A DNA stretch of 64,000 nucleotides from Azophilus sp965221755 (GCA_965221755.1 OZ244921.1:3286001-3350000); one strand, 5' to 3'. Counted from the stretch's first letter, positions 34,776 through 44,217 are shown. Made by a program: numbers and translations. Notes: generated by a model from the letters alone, not told the origin.

Positions 34776-34869
34776 GAAAGTCGCCAGCCCAGCGCGGAAG
34801 CGAACGGCGCGAACTGGGGGCACGGGTTTCCAAAGCAACTAAGCGCCCCTTGCCCTTGAAGGCCAAGGA

Positions 34870-34974
34870 TGCATGTGCAACCTCAGAAACCCATCGGAAT
34901 CCGACCTAAGCGGCGAGCGCGGAGTTTCGCAACAGCGAAACTCCAACCGCCTCTCGCCCAGAGGGCGAGAGGCG
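34870..34974 (+). repeat. Dispersed palindromic repeat, copy 4, with an added 12-bp hairpin
   Basis: GTGCAACCTCAGAAACCCAT, CGGAATCCGACC, then hairpin GGAGTTTCGC (34921-34930)/GCGAAACTCC (34935-34944). The second hairpin position is taken by a different perfect stem, CGCCTCTCGCCC (34948-34959)/GGGCGAGAGGCG (34963-34974). Lies between recQ and the divergent AhpD-like gene. Confidence 0.75.
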
Positions 34975-35047
34975 CATTGAACCCCACAGCTCGTCGTGGC
35001 AAGCTCTCGCCGTCCCATGTAAAGCCCCGCGCTTGAGGAGCCGCGCC

Positions 35048-35641
35048 ATGACCCGAATCAGCAAGATCGACCCCGAACACTGGGATGCGGCGCTCCGGGA
35101 GATGACCCGGCCCGATGCCGCCACGCCGCTGGAGCAGGGGTTGATGCGGATGTTCGCCCACTGCCCCGGGCTGGCCAAGGGTGTCGCCGCATTGGGCGGT
35201 TCGCTGAAGATGCACCGAACCCTGCCCGACCGGCTGGTGGAATTGGTGCGGCTGCGGGTGGCCTACCACAACCAGTGCCGAAGCTGCATGGCCATTCGCT
35301 ACACCGACGCCGTGGCCGCTGGCGTCACCGAAGAGCTGGTCTGCGAGCTTGCGGACCCGCCCGCTGCGGACAACCTGACTGAAGCGGAGCAGGCCGCCAT
35401 CGCCTATGCCGACCTCTTCGCCAACAACCACTTGGCCATCGACGATGCGGCCTACGACGCCCTGAAGGCTCATTTCAGCGAGGCGCAAGCGATGGAGCTC
35501 GGCATGACCGTTGCTTTTTTCGTCGGCTTCGGTCGCCTCGCGGCCACCCTGAACATGACCGAGGAGCTGCCCGCCGCTTTTCAGGCCGAGACCGACGCCC
35601 CCCTGTCGCCTTGGAACGAAGAGGCCATCGTCGTCAGATAG
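35048..35641 (+). CDS. AhpD-like carboxymuconolactone decarboxylase-family protein
   Basis: 197 residues. The redox motif CRSC (Cys77, Cys80) followed by MAIRYTDAV is the AhpD-type CxxC-x3-H/R site, here with Arg where His often stands. LPDRLVELVRLRVAYHNQ precedes it as in the family. A GAGGAG lies nine bases before the ATG at 35048. Alkylhydroperoxidase-like disulphide chemistry is likely. It converges on the GPH symporter gene (5 bp apart), leaving no room for a separate terminator. Confidence 0.88.
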   Translation: MTRISKIDPEHWDAALREMTRPDAATPLEQGLMRMFAHCPGLAKGVAALGGSLKMHRTLPDRLVELVRLRVAYHNQCRSCMAIRYTDAVAAGVTEELVCELADPPAADNLTEAEQAAIAYADLFANNHLAIDDAAYDALKAHFSEAQAMELGMTVAFFVGFGRLAATLNMTEELPAAFQAETDAPLSPWNEEAIVVR

Positions 35642-35645
35642 GCCG

Positions 35646-37055
35646 CTAACCGGCGACCGTGCCGGCCGCTCGCTGCTCCAATTGAGCCCGCAACGCCGCA
35701 TGCCGGGCTTCAGTGATGGGGTAGTTCCACACCACCGCCGCAGCTGCCAGGAAGAACGCCGACGGCAGCGTTGAAAACAGGAAGCGCAGGCCGAACAGTT
35801 CATCGGGTCCGTTGACGGCCTCCGGATCGGCATCGAAGCCAAAGAAGGCCAGGCCGGTCAGGGCGATCCACGCACCCAGCGAGGCCGTGGCCTTGAAGGC
35901 GAACGACCAAGCGGAGAAGTAGGAGGCGGCGCGGTTCTCGCCGCTCTTCAGGGTGTCCAAGTCGATCACGTCGGCTTTCATGGAGTTCGGCAAGGCGGCG
36001 GAGAATCCGCCGGCCGCAAAGCCCGTGGCCAAGGTGACCGGCAGCATCCACCAAAAGTCGCCTTCGCCGAGCAGCATGTAGAAGGGATGGGCGGCGGCAA
36101 TGATGACGAAGCTGGCCACATAGGCCCGGTGCTTGCCGATGCGCTTGGAAGCCCACACCCAGAACGGCACCGCGGCAAAGTTCATGCCGTAGAAGAACGT
36201 CAGCATGAAGATGGCCAGCTCCTCGGCGCGCAGCACGAAAGCGATGAAGAAGACGTACAGCGGCGTGGTGATGGCCAGCGCCGTCTGGCTGATCATGAAG
36301 GTCAGCACCAGCCGCTTGAACGGGCCGTTGGCCAGCATCAACTTCAAGCCCTGCCAAACCGGCAGGGCCGACGTCCGCGCCGCCTGGCGGTCCGGCACCT
36401 TGGTGACCGTGAGGAGGATGCAAATTGGCATCAACACCAGCATGGAGATCCCCACCACGGCGAGCACCGCGCGGCTGCCGCCGATGCCGAACAGCAGCAG
36501 CGCCAGCGCCGGCGCCAACTGCGCCACCAAGCTGCCGACCACGCCGGCCATCGAGCGCCAGCCGGTGATTCGGGAGCGCTCGTTGTAGTCGGACGAAAGC
36601 TCCGCCGCCCATGCGTAGTAGGGAATGAGCACCATGGTGGTGCCCACCGACACGACCGCCATCCAAGTCAGCATGTGCAGGGCGCCGGCGCCGTCCGGCG
36701 GCAGGTAGAGCTGGTAGGTGCCGAGCATCACGATGGGCGTGGCCAACACCAGCCAAGGGCGCCGCCGCCCCCAACGGGTCTGGGTGCGGTCGCTGATGTA
36801 GCCCATCAGCGGATCGCTCACCATGTCGAACAAGCGCACGCCCAAAATGATGTTGGCCGCCAAGGCCAAGGGCACGCCCATGTCGCTGGTGTAGAATTTC
36901 GGGATGAACACGAGGGCCGGAAAAATCGACATCATCACCGGCATGTCGGCCAAGCTGTAGCAGAACAGCGTCGAGCGCTTAAGTTTCGACGAATTGGTCT
37001 GCAAGATGCGCTGCCCCCTTATGGCAAGCCCATCGGCATGGTAGTCGATATCCAC
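35646..37055 (-). CDS. GPH-family (melibiose-type) sugar/cation symporter
   Basis: 469-residue inner-membrane transporter with 12 helices. Family marks: DMVSDPLMGYISDRTQTRWG after helix 2, PYYAWAAELSSDYNERSRIT, and SMKADVIDLDTLKSGENR. The NYNER/DxxSDP/RTxxRWGRR pattern is that of GPH glycoside-pentoside-hexuronide symporters. Start is a GTG at 37055 without a ribosome site and may be slightly off. It diverges from the NTF2-like gene, 23 bp apart, so the promoters overlap. Substrate unknown. Confidence 0.88.
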   Translation of the reverse strand: MDIDYHADGLAIRGQRILQTNSSKLKRSTLFCYSLADMPVMMSIFPALVFIPKFYTSDMGVPLALAANIILGVRLFDMVSDPLMGYISDRTQTRWGRRRPWLVLATPIVMLGTYQLYLPPDGAGALHMLTWMAVVSVGTTMVLIPYYAWAAELSSDYNERSRITGWRSMAGVVGSLVAQLAPALALLLFGIGGSRAVLAVVGISMLVLMPICILLTVTKVPDRQAARTSALPVWQGLKLMLANGPFKRLVLTFMISQTALAITTPLYVFFIAFVLRAEELAIFMLTFFYGMNFAAVPFWVWASKRIGKHRAYVASFVIIAAAHPFYMLLGEGDFWWMLPVTLATGFAAGGFSAALPNSMKADVIDLDTLKSGENRAASYFSAWSFAFKATASLGAWIALTGLAFFGFDADPEAVNGPDELFGLRFLFSTLPSAFFLAAAAVVWNYPITEARHAALRAQLEQRAAGTVAG

Positions 37056-37078
37056 TGCGGGCAGGAAGGACTCAATCC

Positions 37079-37636
37079 ATGACCTACGCGATCAATCCCC
37101 GTCAAAGCTGGTTGGCCTTGGAGGCCCGGGCCGCGCAGGAAGGCAACCTTCGGCGCAAAGCCCTGATCACCGAGGTGCGCAATCACATGGAGCATGAAAT
37201 CAAGGGCCAGCTGGACGCCTTGATGGATACCCTGACGGCAAACCCGATCTACCACTTCTGGGGCAACGGCGAGCCGTTGGTGATCCGGGGCCGGGAGGCG
37301 GTGCGGGCCTTCTACGCCGGCATGTTCCAAACCGGTGGCCAGCAGTTCGAGGTGGTGGTGGACAAGGTCATCGCCAGCGACGACCACGTCATCACCGAAG
37401 GCCAAGTGAAGCAGGTTCACAAAGGCGAGGCGTTGCTGGCCATGAATGTGACGCAGGTCGGCGACGCGGACGTGCAGGGCGGCGACCTCTGGCTTGGCGG
37501 CGCCCAATTGGTGACGCTGTGGCCTGCCGACGCCGACGGCAAGCTGGTGGGCGAGGACATCTACTTCGGCGCCAGTCCTTTGGCCAACCTCCGCAAGATC
37601 GAGCCGAAGGACTTGCCGCCCTACTTCAAGCTTTAG
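37079..37636 (+). CDS. NTF2/SnoaL-like protein
   Basis: 185 residues with a SnoaL/NTF2-like cone fold: LDALMDTLTANPIYHFWGNG, then VIRGREAVRAFYAGMFQTGG, then the beta-strands FEVVVDKVIASDDHVITEG. Members are small ligand-binding proteins or isomerases/hydrolases acting on polycyclic substrates. AGGAAGG lies about ten bases before the ATG. The stop TAG forms part of the palindrome shared with the convergent P450 gene, so it may work in the same pathway. Confidence 0.85.
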   Translation: MTYAINPRQSWLALEARAAQEGNLRRKALITEVRNHMEHEIKGQLDALMDTLTANPIYHFWGNGEPLVIRGREAVRAFYAGMFQTGGQQFEVVVDKVIASDDHVITEGQVKQVHKGEALLAMNVTQVGDADVQGGDLWLGGAQLVTLWPADADGKLVGEDIYFGASPLANLRKIEPKDLPPYFKL

Positions 37637-37658
37637 GAGCCTGCGCCGCAGGCTCCTA
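37634..37658. terminator. Bidirectional palindrome containing both stop codons
   Basis: Perfect 11-bp stem TAGGAGCCTGC (37634-37644), loop GCC, GCAGGCTCCTA (37648-37658). The TAG at one end is the stop of the NTF2-like gene (plus); the CTA at the other end is the TAG of the P450 gene (minus). No T-tract, so termination efficiency is uncertain. Confidence 0.6.
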
Positions 37659-38840
37659 GGAAAGGCTTCGCGCCACGGGCAGGTGCCGGCGGCCCCAAAG
37701 GAACCACGGCACGATGCGCCGGCCGGAATTGACCAGCCGCAGATCCGCGCAGCGCGCCGCCAGCGCCCGCAGGGCGATGCCCGCTTCCAACCGGGCCAAT
37801 TGGGCGCCCAAGCAGAAATGCACCCCCAAGCCGAAGGACAGGTGGCGTTGGGCCGGCCGGTCCAGGGAGAAGGCGTTGGGGTCATCCCAAACTGCGGGAT
37901 CACGATTGGCGGCGGCGTAGTGCAGCATCACCTTGGCACCCTTGGGAATGCGCACGCCATGCAGTTCCACCGCCCGGGTCGTCGAACGGTACAGCCCCAG
38001 CACCGGCGGGTCGAAGCGCAGGCTTTCCTCAAGCGCCCGGTCCGCCAAATCCGGCTGCGCCACCACCCGCCGCCAAAGCGCGGGACGTTCCAGCAGCCGC
38101 CAGACGGCGTTGGTGATGAGGGAGGTGGTCGTCTCGTTGCCGCCCACCAGCAGTTGATTGACGACGCTCAGGATTTCCCCGTCGGCCAGCCCCTTGCCGT
38201 CCTGCTGAGCCCGCACCAAGCCATCAATCAGGTCGCCGCGGCCGGGCGCCGCCCGGCGCTCGCGGACCCGGGCGAGAATGTAGTTCGCCAAGTCAGTCAG
38301 CTCCGCTGCGTGGGCCGATGGATCTGCCGCGCCCATCGCCGCTACCGAAGCGTCCGACCAGCGCTTGAACAGATGCAGGTCATCCGCCGGCACCCCCAGC
38401 ATTTCGGCGATGACGATGACCGGCAAGGGAAACGCAAAAGCATCGTGCAGATCCCATTCGCCTGCCGGGCGCGCATCGAGCAGTTCCTCCGCCAACTCCT
38501 CGACCCGGCCGCGCATGGCCGCAATGGCGCGGGGCGAGAACGCCTGCTGCACCAAGCTGCGGAAGAAGGTGTGCTGCGGCGGATTGGAGAGCATGCCGGC
38601 CGGCGGCGTGAAGCGCGGCCCCTGCCCGAATTCGCTGGAGAAGGTGGCAATGTCGCGCAGCGCCCATTGCACGTCGGCATGGCGGGACAGCGTGTAAAAC
38701 GGGGGGTCGAAGTCCGCGAAGCAATGCACGGGCCGTTCGGTCAGCAAGTGAGCGTAGGCTACGCTCGGCTCGTCGAGCACCGGCGGCTTGAAGGGATTGT
38801 AGTCGTCTGTCACGGCGATCTGCGCATCCTGCAGGCTCAC
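37656..38840 (-). CDS. Cytochrome P450, second of three
   Basis: 394-residue soluble P450. I-helix LLVGGNETTTSLITN, K-helix ExxR in EESLRFDPP, heme loop FGLGVHFCLGAQLAR with Cys343. Start is a GTG at 38840; a TATAGT box ends four bases before it, so this transcript may also be leaderless or nearly so. No redox partner adjacent. It faces the NTF2-like gene tail to tail across the shared palindrome. Confidence 0.93.
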   Translation of the reverse strand: MSLQDAQIAVTDDYNPFKPPVLDEPSVAYAHLLTERPVHCFADFDPPFYTLSRHADVQWALRDIATFSSEFGQGPRFTPPAGMLSNPPQHTFFRSLVQQAFSPRAIAAMRGRVEELAEELLDARPAGEWDLHDAFAFPLPVIVIAEMLGVPADDLHLFKRWSDASVAAMGAADPSAHAAELTDLANYILARVRERRAAPGRGDLIDGLVRAQQDGKGLADGEILSVVNQLLVGGNETTTSLITNAVWRLLERPALWRRVVAQPDLADRALEESLRFDPPVLGLYRSTTRAVELHGVRIPKGAKVMLHYAAANRDPAVWDDPNAFSLDRPAQRHLSFGLGVHFCLGAQLARLEAGIALRALAARCADLRLVNSGRRIVPWFLWGRRHLPVARSLS

Positions 38841-38953
38841 CCCGACTATAGCCTAAACAGCGGGGCGCGGTTTCCATCTCCGCGGGAGAGGGAGTTGCGC
38901 AGCCAGTTCCGCCAACAGCCAATAGGTTGACCCGAAGGACGTCCATCCGGCCC

Positions 38954-39430
38954 TCAATCGCCAAACCAAAACAGCCTCGGGTCGTATTCAAACCGGTCTA
39001 TCCGAAAGATTGAAATCCGACCCGCATCCTCATGCATGTGGTTCACCAACAGGTTCCAATCATTGGCATAGGCAATGGGCACGACCACTGAAGGCAATCT
39101 CCACAGAGCAGCGGTCACGCCTTGAAGCCAAGCGTCACCCATGGCTCGGGTCACCTGCGGCAGGTTGCGCCAATCGTCGGGAACTTGGTCGGGGAGTAAC
39201 GATTCGATGACCACATCGTCGGGCACCTCATAGCAAACAAGCATGGTGTCGTCGGGCAGCAGCAGTGGATCTTCTATGTGCATCAGTTTTTCCAGCACGC
39301 AAACCGCCGGCCCGGTGGAGCAGTAGGTTGCTGGATGTCCTGGCGAGTTCCAGCGGCCTTCGTGGCTGCGCCCAAAGCCACCATCAAATCGGTTCGCGTA
39401 GGCCGCGCCGGACAGGCGCCATAAGCGCAT
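38954..39430 (-). CDS. RES-domain toxin (NAD-degrading type)
   Basis: 158 residues of the RES family, named for Arg, Glu and Ser: RLWRLSGAAYANRFDGG, GRWNSPGHPATYCSTGPAVC, LEKLMHIEDP and VPIAYANDWNLLVNHMHEDA are all family blocks; characterised members deplete NAD by ADP-ribosyl/NAD phosphorylase activity. The start overlaps the antitoxin stop by one base (TGATG). Type II toxin of an Xre-RES module. Confidence 0.93.
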   Translation of the reverse strand: MRLWRLSGAAYANRFDGGFGRSHEGRWNSPGHPATYCSTGPAVCVLEKLMHIEDPLLLPDDTMLVCYEVPDDVVIESLLPDQVPDDWRNLPQVTRAMGDAWLQGVTAALWRLPSVVVPIAYANDWNLLVNHMHEDAGRISIFRIDRFEYDPRLFWFGD

Positions 39431-39876
39431 CAGGACGGTGCGCCCCAGGCGATTCCCCTCAACACGTCCTCCACGATGCGAGCGCCCACCTGCGTTCGAA
39501 TCAGATCGATCGGGCGCCGACCGTCCAAGGCGCGCAACTCCTTGTGCAGCCAGCGGTTAGCCTTGTCGGAGTTGGCGAATGTCCTATCCGCAAGCGCCAT
39601 CATCCGGGCCAACCTAGCGGCGCGGTCTGACTCATCCACCGTTAGGCGCTGGCCTTTGGCCCGCCGGTGTGACAACGTGCGGGGATTGATGACGAGCGTT
39701 GCGATTTCCTGGTCCGAAACACCGCCCGCGGAAAGCGCCACTAGGGACTCCGGCCGAAAACCGGCTTCAACTGCCGCCACAAGGTCCGCATCCGTGCGAA
39801 CTTCGCAGCCGATCGAATCGCAGCCACCAAGGCGTTCGGCCGCGGCGCTTGCCAAGCTGAACCCCATTTCCGCCAT
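39430..39876 (-). CDS. Xre/MbcA/ParS-type antitoxin of the RES toxin
   Basis: 148 residues with the C-terminal DUF2384/MbcA-ParS antitoxin domain: RRAKGQRLTVDESDRAARLA, then MALADRTFANSDKANRWLHK and the end LIRTQVGARIVEDVLRGIAW. The N-terminal half includes an Xre-like region (ALSAGGVSDQEIATLVINPR). It binds the toxin and represses the promoter in characterised systems. GGAGG precedes the ATG at 39876. Upstream sequence holds repeat copy 5. Confidence 0.93.
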   Translation of the reverse strand: MAEMGFSLASAAAERLGGCDSIGCEVRTDADLVAAVEAGFRPESLVALSAGGVSDQEIATLVINPRTLSHRRAKGQRLTVDESDRAARLARMMALADRTFANSDKANRWLHKELRALDGRRPIDLIRTQVGARIVEDVLRGIAWGAPS

Positions 39877-39917
39877 TTTCGCCTCCGACTTTGCGCATTT
39901 GCCTCCAATATGTCAGC

Positions 39918-39998
39918 AATTTGCCGAACGCGCAAGAACGTCCGCTCCCGTTGCATGGGTCAAGTTCTGATTTTTTTCCAAGCCCGCACAGAACCGTC
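39918..39998 (-). repeat. Dispersed palindromic repeat, copy 5 (degenerate)
   Basis: On the minus strand: GTGCGGGCTTGGAAAAAAAT, CAGAACTTGACC, CATGCAACGGGAGCGGA. The first half aligns with copy 1, but the hairpin part is lost. It fills the space between the GPH symporter stop and the antitoxin gene. Confidence 0.5.
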
Positions 39999-41570
39999 TC
40001 AGTGGAGGGAATTGCGTTGCTGGTTTTCCGCATCCTGGTCAGCGCTCCGTGCTTGGGTCTCGATCTGCTGCTGGATCTCGGCGAGCCGGGCCTCGGTGAG
40101 CGGGTAGTGCCACAGCAACGGCATGGCCACGAACTTGAGGATGGCGGGGATGATCGAGTAGGTCACGGCCAGCATCAGCAGCGCAAAGGCGCTGTTGGTG
40201 GTGTTGAAGGGGTCGGCCAGCGAGTCGAAGCCGAACCAGATCACGACGTTGGCCCCGATCAGCAGCCCCAAGGCGTAGGCCAGCTTGCGCACCATCAGCC
40301 AAATGGAGAAGTAGGCGCCGCCCTGCCGCTTGCCGGTGCGGGCGGAGTCCAGGTCCACCACGTCCGCCGCCATTGCGTAGGGCAGCGCTGAGAGGGCGCC
40401 GATGGCGGAGCCCTTGAAGCACATCACGGCGATGAAGAACAGGAACTTGCCGGTGGGAATGCCAGTGAAGTAGTCGAGCGTCGCCGCGTAGGCCTCTTCG
40501 GGCAGGAAACGCAGCAGGTTCGCCACCTCGAACGCCTCGAACCAGGCCATCGGCGCCACCGCGATCAGGGGAATGAAGCAGGACCACAGGGCATACCAGC
40601 CGATGGCCGCCATGGTCGCGCGGTGCTTGCCGATGCGCCTGGAGAGCCGGAACCAAAGCGGGATGGCGATGATCTGCGAGATGAAGTAGGGCGCCAAGTA
40701 GAAGCCGTAGAGGTCGCCGGCCAGCAGCACGTGCTTGACGAAGAAGAAGCTTAAGGTGTTCGTCATCGCCGAGCCGATGGTGGAGAACAGGAAGATGATG
40801 AGCAGCCGGCGGTAGGGCTCGTTGGCCCAAGCGTGGCGGAAGCTCTCACGAATGGGCAGCCGTTCCTGCCGATGCTCCGCCAGCTTCGGTTCGGGCACGT
40901 TGAACAGGGTGTTGACGACCAGCGCCGGCATCAGGATGACGATGGCGATGGACAGGAAGAACACGGCGTCGGCGGGCTTGGAGTAGCCCCAGAAGAAGAT
41001 CACCGCGGGCACGAAGGCGCCGATCAGGTTGCCCGCCACGTTGAAGCCCTCGCGCCAACTCGTGATCAGGGTGCGCTCGTTGTAGTTCTGGGACAGTTCA
41101 GCGCCCCAAGCGCTGTAGGGCACGTCCTTGATGGTGGCGCCCACGAACAGCAGCACCAAGGTCGCCAGCAGGTAGGGGTATCCGGAATTGATCTCCTGGC
41201 CGAACACGGAGACTGGCTCGAATTCGATCGGCGGCACCCAGAGCAGCCAGACGCCGACAACGAACAGCGGCGTGCCCAGCAGGAAGAACGGCTTGCGGCG
41301 TCCCCAGCGGCTGCGGGTGCGGTCCGACAGGAAGCCGATGACCGGGTCGGTGACGCCATCGAACGCCCTGGACAACATGAGCACCAAGCTCACAAAGCCT
41401 AGGGAGAGCCCGAAGCCGTCCGCGTCGGCGTAAACCGCGGGCAGATAGACCGCCAGCGGCAGCGTGGTCATCGACAGCGGCAGCGCCGGCGCCCCGTAGG
41501 CGGCCAGCACCCGCTTCGACAGCCGGGACGGCGGGGACGCTCCCCGTTGCTCCGCTGCGCCTTGTGCCAT
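39999..41570 (-). CDS. GPH-family symporter, second copy
   Basis: 523-residue MFS-type transporter of the same GPH class as the one at 35646: SRAFDGVTDPVIGFLSDRTR, WGRRKPFFLLGTPLF, PYSAWGAELSQNYNERTLIT and AMAADVVDLDSARTGKRQGG. Start set at the ATG at 41570 (MAQGAAEQRGASPPS), preceded by GGGAAGGA. It diverges from the TonB receptor pair, whose promoter lies 160 bp away, so outer-membrane and inner-membrane uptake of one substrate is a reasonable guess. Confidence 0.88.
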   Translation of the reverse strand: MAQGAAEQRGASPPSRLSKRVLAAYGAPALPLSMTTLPLAVYLPAVYADADGFGLSLGFVSLVLMLSRAFDGVTDPVIGFLSDRTRSRWGRRKPFFLLGTPLFVVGVWLLWVPPIEFEPVSVFGQEINSGYPYLLATLVLLFVGATIKDVPYSAWGAELSQNYNERTLITSWREGFNVAGNLIGAFVPAVIFFWGYSKPADAVFFLSIAIVILMPALVVNTLFNVPEPKLAEHRQERLPIRESFRHAWANEPYRRLLIIFLFSTIGSAMTNTLSFFFVKHVLLAGDLYGFYLAPYFISQIIAIPLWFRLSRRIGKHRATMAAIGWYALWSCFIPLIAVAPMAWFEAFEVANLLRFLPEEAYAATLDYFTGIPTGKFLFFIAVMCFKGSAIGALSALPYAMAADVVDLDSARTGKRQGGAYFSIWLMVRKLAYALGLLIGANVVIWFGFDSLADPFNTTNSAFALLMLAVTYSIIPAILKFVAMPLLWHYPLTEARLAEIQQQIETQARSADQDAENQQRNSLH

Positions 41571-41734
41571 GTCCTTCCCCGTCGAGACTTTCCGCCGCTT
41601 GAGGGCGCCGACGAAGCGCACCGGCCAAGAGGCCCTAGCATCGGCCTCTCCCTCCTCAAGGCCCAAGCATAGCGAACTTGCGCGTGCGCCGGGGAACGAA
41701 AGCCCCTCGACCTCCATAATCTCTCCATTTTTAG

Positions 41735-41762
41735 TTGGCAATGCGTCAAGAGTGACTATAAT
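41735..41762 (+). promoter_or_regulatory. Sigma-70-type promoter of the TonB receptor pair
   Basis: -35 TTGGCA (41735-41740), 16-bp spacer, -10 TATAAT (41757-41762), 52 bp before the ATG at 41815. One of the best promoter matches in the window. Confidence 0.7.
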
Positions 41763-41814
41763 TACCGCTTTTGGCCCACAGACTTGCAAAATCAATGACG
41801 CTAAGGAGTTGAAC

Positions 41815-44187
41815 ATGAAACGACCGCTCAGACACTGGCTTCCAATTCAAGGAGCCGTCGCCCTGCTGCTGGCATGGACTTCGGCAACGCCCGCATTGGC
41901 AGCCGGAGACGGCGTCATCTACGAAATCATCGTCACGGCACGGCAGCAGCAGGAGACGCTGCAGGATGTGCCTGTCACCATCGCCGCGCTGACCGAGGAG
42001 GACATCGACCGCTACAACATCACCAATCTGGTCGATGCCGCCAAGATGGTGCCCAACATGCTGGTTGCCCAAGGCGGGTCGGGCAACGGCGCCAACCTTC
42101 GCCTGCGCGGCGTGGGCTCAAGCTCCATCTCCGCCGCCTTCGACCAATCCGTCGCGATCAATCTGGACGGAGTCGTCGTCAACCGGGGCCGCTTCATCCA
42201 CAATTCCTACTTGGACATGGGGCAGCTGGAGATCCTCAAGGGCCCGCAGTCCCTGTACTTCGGCAAGAGCGCCACGGCCGGGGTGATCTCCATCACCACG
42301 AACGATCCGGGCGAGGAGTTTGAATTTCAGGCATCCGCCGGAATGGAGACCGAGCACGACGGCCTGGCCACCGAACTGGTCATCTCCGGCCCGCTGTCCG
42401 ACACCTTGGGCGCCCGGCTGGCCGTCGGGTATCTCGACAACGACGAACTCGTTGAAAACTATGGCTTCGACAACAATCCGCTCGCCCCGACCAATGGCGC
42501 CGACGAATGGTTTGGCGATGAGTCGCTGAACGCCCGCCTGACGCTGCTCTGGGACGCCGCGGACAGTTTAAGCGCGAGGCTTAAGTACAGTCATTCGGAC
42601 TATGAAAGCAGCGGCGGCATCATGTGGAGCGAAAACCTCTGCCCAGATGGCTCACCGCAACCCACGGGCATCCCCAACGCAGCGACTCCGGTCCTGCGCT
42701 TCCAAGCCGTGGACGACTGCAAGCTGAACGGCAAAAACAACCGCTTGCACCTCAACCAAAGACTGCGCGCCGGCCTGCCGGAGGGCTACGACGACGGTCA
42801 GGCCGGGCTCGAACAAGAGACCAACCTCCTCTCGCTGCAAGTGGACTGGGATTTGAGCGATGTCTTTTCCTTGACCTCCATCACCGGCTGGGTGGACTTG
42901 GATCATTGGGAACTCGACGACTACAGCGGGGGCGCCACCGTCTATGGCGGCCTGCACAACAATCAGTTTGAGTCGCTCACCCAGGAATTCCAGTTGGCCA
43001 GCGCCTACAACGATCCGCTGAACTTCCAAGCCGGCTTCTTCTACCAAGACATTGAGCAGGTGTTCGACGCCTACCAGTACGCCGTCAACATCGCAATGTT
43101 GGCGGGGCCGGACCTCGCCACAGGCAACGCATACGACTACAACAAAAAGCACCTGACCGATACTGAAGTCTATTCCGCTTTCCTGTCGGTGACTTGGGAC
43201 ATCAACGAACGCACGGAGTTGACTGCGGGCGCTCGCTACACGCACGAGGAGAAGGAGGGCAGCATCGAGATACCCTACGTTCACTTCGCATTGCGAGGCA
43301 ACTTCTCGGCCCCACCGCTCATAGAGGGCTTGGACTTCGACGACGACAACCTCTCGCCGGAAGTCGCGCTCAGCTATGACCTCAACGATGCCGTCACCCT
43401 GTTTGGCGCCTACAAGCAAGGCTTCAAGTCGGGCGGCATCGACAACAGCGCCCTACCCAGCGCATCGCTCAATCCGGCCAACAACAACGGTGACTACAGC
43501 TTTCTGATATACGAGTCAGAGGAGGCCGAAGGCGGCGAAATTGGCTTCAAAGGCGATTTCCTCAATGGCAGCATGCGCTTGAATGGCACGGCCTTCCTCT
43601 ACGAATACTCTAATCTGCAAGTTCAGCTTTTCGAATCCACAGTAATTCAGTTCAGCACGTTCAACGCCTCCGCCTTGGAAACCGCAGGCGTGGAGTTTGA
43701 TATGCTTTGGCAGACGGATGTCGAAGGCTTGAGCGTTCGGGGTGCGCTTGCCTTCACGCAAACTGAGTACACGGATGACTTCTTCACTGCGAACGCTGAA
43801 AACCTCAAGGGCGAAAATCTGCGCAATAACGCTGAGGTAACGGGCTACTTAGGCGTGACCTATGACTTTGGCGTGACCGATGGCTGGCGCATGAGCCTCT
43901 CAGCCGATGCGCGCTACAGCGATGACTACGGGCTGACGGATACGCTCAATCCCTACACACAGGACAGCTTTTGGCTGCTCGACGCCTCGATCAGCGCCTA
44001 CTCGGCCGACGAACGTCACGAACTGAGCGTAATCGGCCGCAATCTGGGCGACGAGATCTACGGCGTGTCCGGCCAGTCGATTCCGGGCCGCATCGCCGCC
44101 GACCCCTCCTCGCCCAACAACCTCGACCAAGGCATCAACACCCAACTCGGTCGCACCTTGATGCTGCGCTACCGCTACTCGCTCTAG
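41815..44187 (+). CDS. TonB-dependent receptor, first of a tandem pair
   Basis: 790 residues. Signal peptide to about residue 30 (LLLAWTSATPALAAG), TonB box YEIIVTARQQQ, plug with DVPVTIAALTEEDIDRYNIT and LEILKGPQSLYFGKSATAGV, then a 22-strand-type barrel ending LMLRYRYSL. Start ATG at 41815 has AAGGAG seven bases upstream. It is clearly paralogous to the next gene over its whole length (shared YNITNLVDAAKMVPNM, AINLDGVVVNRGRF, YKQGFKSGGIDNSALP). Substrate unknown; the receptor type is common in organisms using complex or hydrophobic organics. Confidence 0.95.
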   Translation: MKRPLRHWLPIQGAVALLLAWTSATPALAAGDGVIYEIIVTARQQQETLQDVPVTIAALTEEDIDRYNITNLVDAAKMVPNMLVAQGGSGNGANLRLRGVGSSSISAAFDQSVAINLDGVVVNRGRFIHNSYLDMGQLEILKGPQSLYFGKSATAGVISITTNDPGEEFEFQASAGMETEHDGLATELVISGPLSDTLGARLAVGYLDNDELVENYGFDNNPLAPTNGADEWFGDESLNARLTLLWDAADSLSARLKYSHSDYESSGGIMWSENLCPDGSPQPTGIPNAATPVLRFQAVDDCKLNGKNNRLHLNQRLRAGLPEGYDDGQAGLEQETNLLSLQVDWDLSDVFSLTSITGWVDLDHWELDDYSGGATVYGGLHNNQFESLTQEFQLASAYNDPLNFQAGFFYQDIEQVFDAYQYAVNIAMLAGPDLATGNAYDYNKKHLTDTEVYSAFLSVTWDINERTELTAGARYTHEEKEGSIEIPYVHFALRGNFSAPPLIEGLDFDDDNLSPEVALSYDLNDAVTLFGAYKQGFKSGGIDNSALPSASLNPANNNGDYSFLIYESEEAEGGEIGFKGDFLNGSMRLNGTAFLYEYSNLQVQLFESTVIQFSTFNASALETAGVEFDMLWQTDVEGLSVRGALAFTQTEYTDDFFTANAENLKGENLRNNAEVTGYLGVTYDFGVTDGWRMSLSADARYSDDYGLTDTLNPYTQDSFWLLDASISAYSADERHELSVIGRNLGDEIYGVSGQSIPGRIAADPSSPNNLDQGINTQLGRTLMLRYRYSL

Positions 44188-44217
44188 GGGTTCCACGACG
44201 AGGAGGCGACTTAACCG

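Noticed and set aside
34883..35842. 319-codon minus frame opposite the AhpD-like gene
   Set aside because: Shadow; the plus strand has CRSC motif and a GAGGAG site, and this frame begins inside the symporter gene.
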